A stretch of DNA of 64,000 nt, from contig OZ024807.1 of assembly GCA_964017045.1 (NCBI GenBank), positions 8,289,481-8,353,480 of the forward strand, read 5' to 3'. The notes beneath the pieces are model-generated. The model ran no database searches and was not told the origin of the DNA. It saw only the letters and a program-made list of their open reading frames with translations. This stretch comes from Omphiscola glabra. Its lineage: Eukaryota; Mollusca; Gastropoda; Lymnaeidae. Shown in pieces: positions 58,345-64,000 of this stretch. Within the stretch, counting starts at the first letter, position 1. Every line of letters begins with the position of its first letter. Position numbers and translations under genes: made by a program.

Positions 58345-61300
58345 ATGAGTATCAACTTTCATGCCAATCAGGTAGTAGTTCATGACATTTTTTATTGTCG
58401 AAAAATATTAAAATTATTAATAATAAATTATTATATTGTCCATTGAGACCATTGTCATTGTCTATCTTACCTTTAGCCTTTAACTTAGACTTATTAGTTA
58501 CTTTAATTATAAATTATTATTATTATTATTAGTATTATAATTATTATCTATTTCTATAGTATAGTTAAGTATAGTCTATACTAGTCTATAGACTAAGACT
58601 ATCTATATAAACTATATACTATATATTATATAATATATTTATAATTTATAGACTATGAGTACTATGACTATACAGTCCATACACTCACACTGATACACTC
58701 ACTACTATATATTCAATACTATTATACAGCTACCTACTGTCTATACTTATACCACATACTCAAGCATGCAGCATACTGTTGCAATATATAATATATTATA
58801 ATATACATTATTATTATATTATTATTATATTCTACTTTATAGTCTATAGTTTACAGTAGGCCTGTACAACTCAACATGTAAGGCGGGCCGTAAAACTTTA
58901 GGAAAAACTTGTGCAGGCCAAAGCCAAAAGAATGTAGGCTGTAGGACAAGGGGGGAAAGCTATTAATATTAAGAAAATAAAAATAATAAACAATATTTCA
59001 TCACTCTGCAAAGTGGGTGACACTGGGTGCTGGCAGGCCACATGTTGTGCATGCCTTGTAAACTATAGTAGACTATATAGTATGACTCAATTGTTTGTTT
59101 GTTTTTTGGTTTTTTTTGTTGTTGTCATCATTAGTCTGTAGATAGAGACTGTGTGGAAATGATTACTTTAGGTTTGTTATTACCTAGACTTAGAGTCTGT
59201 AAACTTAGTCAAAAGTTAATCTAAGAAGTTTTATTATTAAATTTTGTACAAAGCAGACTATCTGTACTACTAATTACTGCCTCCATGCTAAACTGAAACA
59301 GAGTAGACTACAGTGTAGTTTTGTTTTTACTTTCAAATTTTTTAATTTCTTCCTTTCATTTTACTCAGCCATATGAGTAAGTCATGCTAATGGCAAAGGC
59401 AGACTTAGGCCCTAGGCCATTAATTAGGCCAAATTTAACTACTATTTGATGCCTTCTTTCGCCTTTTCGTCCTCGGGGAACAGCAGCCGATCTTCATCGA
59501 CGTCTGTGATTAGGACATAGGCCGCCTACAAGAGCCCTCCGGGCATCACGATCCCGAGCCAATCTCTCCAGCCTCCCCCAAGTGTGGCCAAGTTTCTTGG
59601 TATTCGCCTCCACTTCACGGCGCCAAGTGTTCCTAGGCCTGCCTCTTTTCCGTTTTCCTTGAGGGTTCCAATTCAAGGCTTGTCTAGTTATGCTGGAGGC
59701 AGGTTTCCTGAGCGTATGGCCAATCCATCTCCATCTACTCTGGAGGATCTCTTGTTCTACAGGTTCTTGCTTTGTCCGCTGCCACAGTTTCTGGTTGCTG
59801 ATTCTGTCGGGCCAATGAATCCCGAGAATCCTTCTTAAGCAGTTATTGATGAAGGACTGGATTCTCTTCATATTCCCAGCAGTGATTCTCCATGTTTCTG
59901 CACCATACAGTAGAACCGGTTTCACCATTGTGTTGAAGGTTCTGATCTTCAGTTTGGTATTTAGGTGTTTGGAGGCCCAGACATTTTTAGTTGTTGGAAG
60001 GCTGCCCGTGCCTTTCCTACCCTTATTTTGATGTCAGCATCTGTCCCACCTTGCTTGTCCACGATGCTGCCAAGGTAGACAAAGCTCTCTACCTCTTCGA
60101 GCACTTCCTCTTTGAGCCTGATGGGTGCTGTCCTTGCTTGTCCACGATGCTGCCAAGGTAGACAAAGCTCTCTACCTCTTCGAGCTACTGTCTACTGTAG
60201 CAAAAATAGGGCTTAACCGGGTGCAGTTTTGTATACCAGGTCCAAGTATTTTGAGAAAATACCTGGTGGGTCCCAGTCCAAGAGTTACAAAAAAGAGTTA
60301 ACTTCTCATGATCTATAAATAATAGGCCTACAGACAGTCCTACACCCTACCTGCCGGCTTTTAAACAAAAGACCTACCGACCATCCAACACTCTACCTGC
60401 CAGCTTTTAAACAATAGGCTTACAGACAGTCCTACAACCTACCTTCCAGTATTTAAAATATAGTCCTACAGACAGTCCTATACCATACCCGTGGCTCTTT
60501 ATCTTTTAATATAATAGACGCCTCTGAAAAAATTCAACTTTCTTACCTGGGTTCATCTGTCACTGTCACGCATGACGCTCGCTGCTCTACAGCTTTTTTT
60601 CCCACTTAGTACTATTAATGTAAAACATGTTGAGTAGAGGGAGGGCTGGTTGGGAATAGGAGGAAGCAGCCACACCACAAGCGTAATATATATAAGATAT
60701 TAATTTAAGTCTTAAAAGGAACAAATACTGTTCTTTCTATTCTTACAACAAACCATGATATATTAGAATAAAAAAAACAAAAATTCATGATAAAATGTAG
60801 CCTATTAATAGAAGAAATAATGAAGAATGCTTTTAACTTTCATTTTTTAAAAATTAAATTTCCTAAACTTAGAGCTCAAGTGTTCTTATATTAAATTTCA
60901 TGTTTTATACTATACTTACTCATGCTTTAAAAAAAACTGTCATAACTGTTTTTCAGTATGAACAAGCTTTCACACCACATAGGACTCAAAATTGGGAAGT
61001 TCCCAAAAGTGCAGAAGGAAAGGTATATTTTTAATTATTTGATGTGGTAAATAATACTGAATCTGTTGTGTTGGTGTTTATTTATTTATTTTCTTAAATT
61101 CCAGATGTATTATTACCTAGTGCTAGACCTAAGTTACCAAATCTATGTAATATAATTGTTCTGCTTAATTTTTTTCTTAAGTTTTTGAGGAAATTTAAAA
61201 GTGAATGGTCATATCAAGAGTCAGAGTTACAGATAAGTTGAGTAGGAGCAAATAAGGCCAATTTTTTTTTTTTAAAGATAATAGTGGGTAAAAATAATTA

Positions 61301-63801
61301 CCATATATCCCCGTTCTAAAGTTACTTCGTTCATAAGCCAACCCCCTACTTTTGACCAGTAAATGCCTAAAATTTGAATGACCTGCTAATATGCCGATCC
61401 CATACAATAATATAGTACATATAAAAAAAATTACTATTATTTAACAAGTTTGCCTCATCTAAGTATGGTAACTTGTATTAAATATTGGTCAGGTGCTGGT
61501 TTTAAAAAAATGAGAGTGGCTCTGACCTTACTAAAATATATTTCAACTGCTGCTGTGTGGAACAGTTGAGAATGCATTGTAAGAACCTTAACTTGTGACT
61601 CCATTTTGCACAAAGCCTTATGCCTTGTTGTGACTTGGGATAATTACTATTTTGGTACCGGTAACTGTTATCTATAATTAAATCAATGTACCTAGAGAAA
61701 AATTATTTTAAAATCTCCAGTGAACTATTTATTCCCCTGAAATATTTCCAAAATTTGTAGGTTTCAGATCAAATATTTTACTATAAAAGAATACCAGTAA
61801 TCAAGTGTAACAGATATCAAATTGCTTTTTATTTTAATGTTCAAAATTATCTACAATGTAAAATATTGGCATTGTAATGTTTTAAAAATGGTAATACATG
61901 ATAACAATTAGAAATATAGTTGATGATATTCAACTGGGAGAATATTGCAGAAATCATCCAGTTCGTACCCATACTCTGGAAGAGGCCAAAGTGGAAGATG
62001 GCAAGATGCTCCATTGCTTTGGCTGTATCACTGAACAATTTTTTTTTGCAATGTTGAAGTTGCATCTCACTCTATCAAGGATGGGGCATTTGTCAGCTAA
62101 TTTTCTATTTTTAAACCAGAGCTAGGGTACAATGTCCCTGCTCCTGTTTAGGGTTTAACTTTGAAATAAAGTACAATTGTACTTGGTAGTGTTTTGTTCG
62201 TATCTTAGTCCAGTGGTTCTCAACCTTCCTGATGCCGCGACCCTTTAATACAGTTCCTTGTGTTGTGGTGACCCCCAACCACAAAATTATTTTTGTTGTT
62301 ACTTCATAACTGTAGAGTATATGTGTTTTCCCAAGGTCTTAGGCGACCCCTGTGAAAGTGTCGTTCGACCTCAAAAAGGGTCGCGGCCCGCAGGTAGAGA
62401 ACCACTGTCTTAGTTACATGATATGGTGTTGATTACTCACCTTCCACCATGTATTGCTTTTGCATGGCCTTGGGCAAGTTAACATATGCAGTGTTATGCC
62501 CATTACTTTGAGCTGTTTACCCTATGGCCAACCATTTGTTTTTAAATTTGTTTCCCAGCCATACAGAGTTAACTACGGTATATAAACTGTTATTTGTATT
62601 TCGCCTAGTAACTTTTCTTCCAATCCTTTGGGTGTGACCTACATCATTCATTATGATATAAGGAAATTATATTTTAATAGTTATTCCCATATTTATATCA
62701 GCTCTTTTTTCAATGAAAGTCTTACATCATTTATTTTTCAGAATCCTAGACCAAATCCAGGTTTCACAAGAATTTTGGCAAATGATCGAGGACATTTACT
62801 GACAAATGTGCCCAAAGAAAGAAGTTCACCATGGGGAAATTTTGTAGGCACATGGGATCTGCCTCTTAGGATTCCAGGTTGGAAGGATTTTCATATTTAT
62901 AAGTTTTTTTTGTTTTTTTTAAATTGCATATTTCTGAGCCAAAATTCCCTCTAAACAATGAGCTTTATCTTGTTCCACTATTCCTTTCATGTGTGAGAAC
63001 ACACAACTTTGCACTTAGCATACAATTTATATCAGGGTGCAATTTTAAATAAATATTTGTTGGTAATAAAAAGTATTAGCATTATTGATTAAATTTATTT
63101 TGCAATGATCAAACGCTGAATTAGAATTCACCTTGCTTAAAAATTCATTGTGTAAAAGCAAAGTTAATAAATTCAGCCTTGCATACAGCACAGTTCAGTT
63201 CATTTACTTACTTAATTACAGAAGAATCCTAAGCTATTTGGCACCTATTTTCTAAAATGCTGTTGACAAACACATGATTTCTTGTACACCATCACAGAAA
63301 ATTAAGAGGGGGTCTTGTTGAATTTTTTTTTCTTAAAAAGCATCTTTAGTTTAATAAAGCTGTTTATTTAGTGTTAATCATAAATTCTTACTATTAGACA
63401 GATAACTTAACAACTAGCTTGATGTTGCAGGAAATAGAATAACTGTGCCAACAGCAAGATCAGATGAGGCAGTTCTCAAAGGGCAACAACTCAAAGAAAA
63501 TGGGAATCTCATTCTCAGTGGTTCAACTAAGAAATGCCATGTAAGAATCTGGTTGTTATCTTTTAGACTAAAAAATCATATCAATTTTTTTTTAATTAGG
63601 AAAAAAGAATATCATGTGTTTATATTTTTACCCATGTATACTCCTAGAATTAATCCAGATGAAACATTTCAGCAAAGTGGTTCAGAAAAAATGAAAATTA
63701 TCAAAACAGAAAAGAGAGAAGATTTGGTGACCAAAACTGCAAAGCTAACTCATTTCTTCACTCAAGTTCCACATGTTACACCAATGCCCAGGCAAACATA
63801 A
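58345..63801 (+). CDS. CFAP126: CFAP126 / Flattop, ciliary axoneme and basal-body protein (3' end uncertain)
   Basis: Flattop binds axonemal microtubules and assists basal-body docking in ciliated cells. Coding exons: 58345-58371 (MSINFHANQ), 60957-61022 ([18 protein letters not shown]), 62742-62877 (contains [20 protein letters not shown] and PLRIPG) and 63431-63540 ([15 protein letters not shown]). All have GT-AG boundaries and matching phases. The ANDRGHLL and PWG-F-GTW blocks are diagnostic of the family. Past 63,540 the same frame stays open to TAA at 63,799. Either the last 132-nt 'intron' (63541-63672, GTAAGA donor, weak TTTCAG acceptor) is removed, giving 155 aa, or it is retained, giving 199 aa. 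Both are in frame; human is 177 aa. After the TAA the same frame is open for 46 more codons. Intron 1 holds an RTE-like LINE fragment and intron 2 a SPIN-like element. The gene is certain; the last exon is not. Confidence 0.9.
59460..60190 (-). mobile_element. RTE-like LINE fragment, RT C-terminus, in CFAP126 intron 1
   Basis: On the minus strand 59,928-59,494 is open for 144 residues: [62 protein letters not shown] and a C-terminal NHRRR. Homologous sequence continues upstream ([11 protein letters not shown]). It is disturbed by a direct duplication of about 52 bp (60,051-60,102 and 60,134-60,185). The LLYGAE-W and RWIGH-LR-P motifs are standard for this group. It is truncated at the 5' side and lacks the catalytic core. 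Confidence 0.78.
60320..60492. repeat. About 60-bp degenerate array, 3 copies, in CFAP126 intron 1
   Basis: Units share CCTACAGACAGTCCTACA, CTACCTGCC and GCTTTTAAACA. Confidence 0.75.
62211..62407 (+). mobile_element. SPIN-like hAT element (197 bp) in CFAP126 intron 2
   Basis: It has the same termini and interior as the copy in TMEM147 intron 1. It starts CAGTGGTTCTCAACC and ends GAGAACCACTG. The flanking 8-mers TCTTAGTC and TCTTAGTT match at seven positions. Confidence 0.87.
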
Positions 63802-64000
63802 ACTTCATCATCAGAAATGGACACAGCCTCTTTCATCCAATTAAAATCCTCCATGTTACAAGCACAAGCTGGCTTATCAACTACATCTTTGCCTTCAGAT
63901 CTCACATCACCATTAAATTCTCCCCTTGACCACAAGTGTTGATTGAGAGTAGAAATTACTGCTAAAACTGAAATTATTCAGTTTTCAAAATATGAAATAA

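Overview
The window is nuclear DNA of an animal, most likely a mollusc and probably a pulmonate or other heterobranch snail. Genes are split by GT-AG introns, the proteins are animal orthologs, and the repeats combine CR1-like and RTE-like LINEs with short hAT elements of the SPIN type. SPIN elements are known from several tetrapods and, among invertebrates, from the pond snail Lymnaea. The species call is inference.

The left half (1 to about 33 kb) is gene-poor. It holds tandem arrays with units of 14 to 120 bp, poly-G/poly-C runs, (TC)n and (GA)n tracts, LINE fragments and MITEs. The only gene I can support there is the first two coding exons of a class A GPCR on the minus strand (9,734 down to 8,025). 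They encode an N-glycosylated ectodomain and TM1; the rest must lie left of the window or in exons I did not find. Long ORFs in this half come from stop-free repeats and are not genes.

The right half (33.8 to 64 kb) is AT-rich and gene-dense. RBBP5 runs on the plus strand (33,798-52,012; 16 coding exons; 540 residues). It is a core subunit of SET1/MLL (COMPASS) H3K4 methyltransferases. TMEM147 runs on the minus strand (57,962 down to 53,857; 6 exons; 230 residues) and is an ER membrane subunit of the BOS/multipass translocon. CFAP126 (Flattop) runs on the plus strand from 58,345 to near the window end and is a ciliary axoneme protein. RBBP5 and TMEM147 converge tail to tail with nearly abutting poly(A) signals. 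TMEM147 and CFAP126 are head to head with 382 bp between their start codons. The three genes act in unrelated pathways.

The most unusual pattern is that tandem arrays sit against splice sites. In RBBP5 intron 9 and TMEM147 intron 3 the repeat unit contains the 5' splice site plus 8 to 13 bp of the upstream exon, giving a ladder of decoy donors. Use of the first decoy would introduce an in-frame stop in either gene. Several other arrays lie within about 40 bp of a donor or acceptor. A second notable feature is a set of SPIN-like hAT copies with clear target-site duplications. A third is a 49-bp satellite with a nine-unit (441-bp) higher-order repeat.
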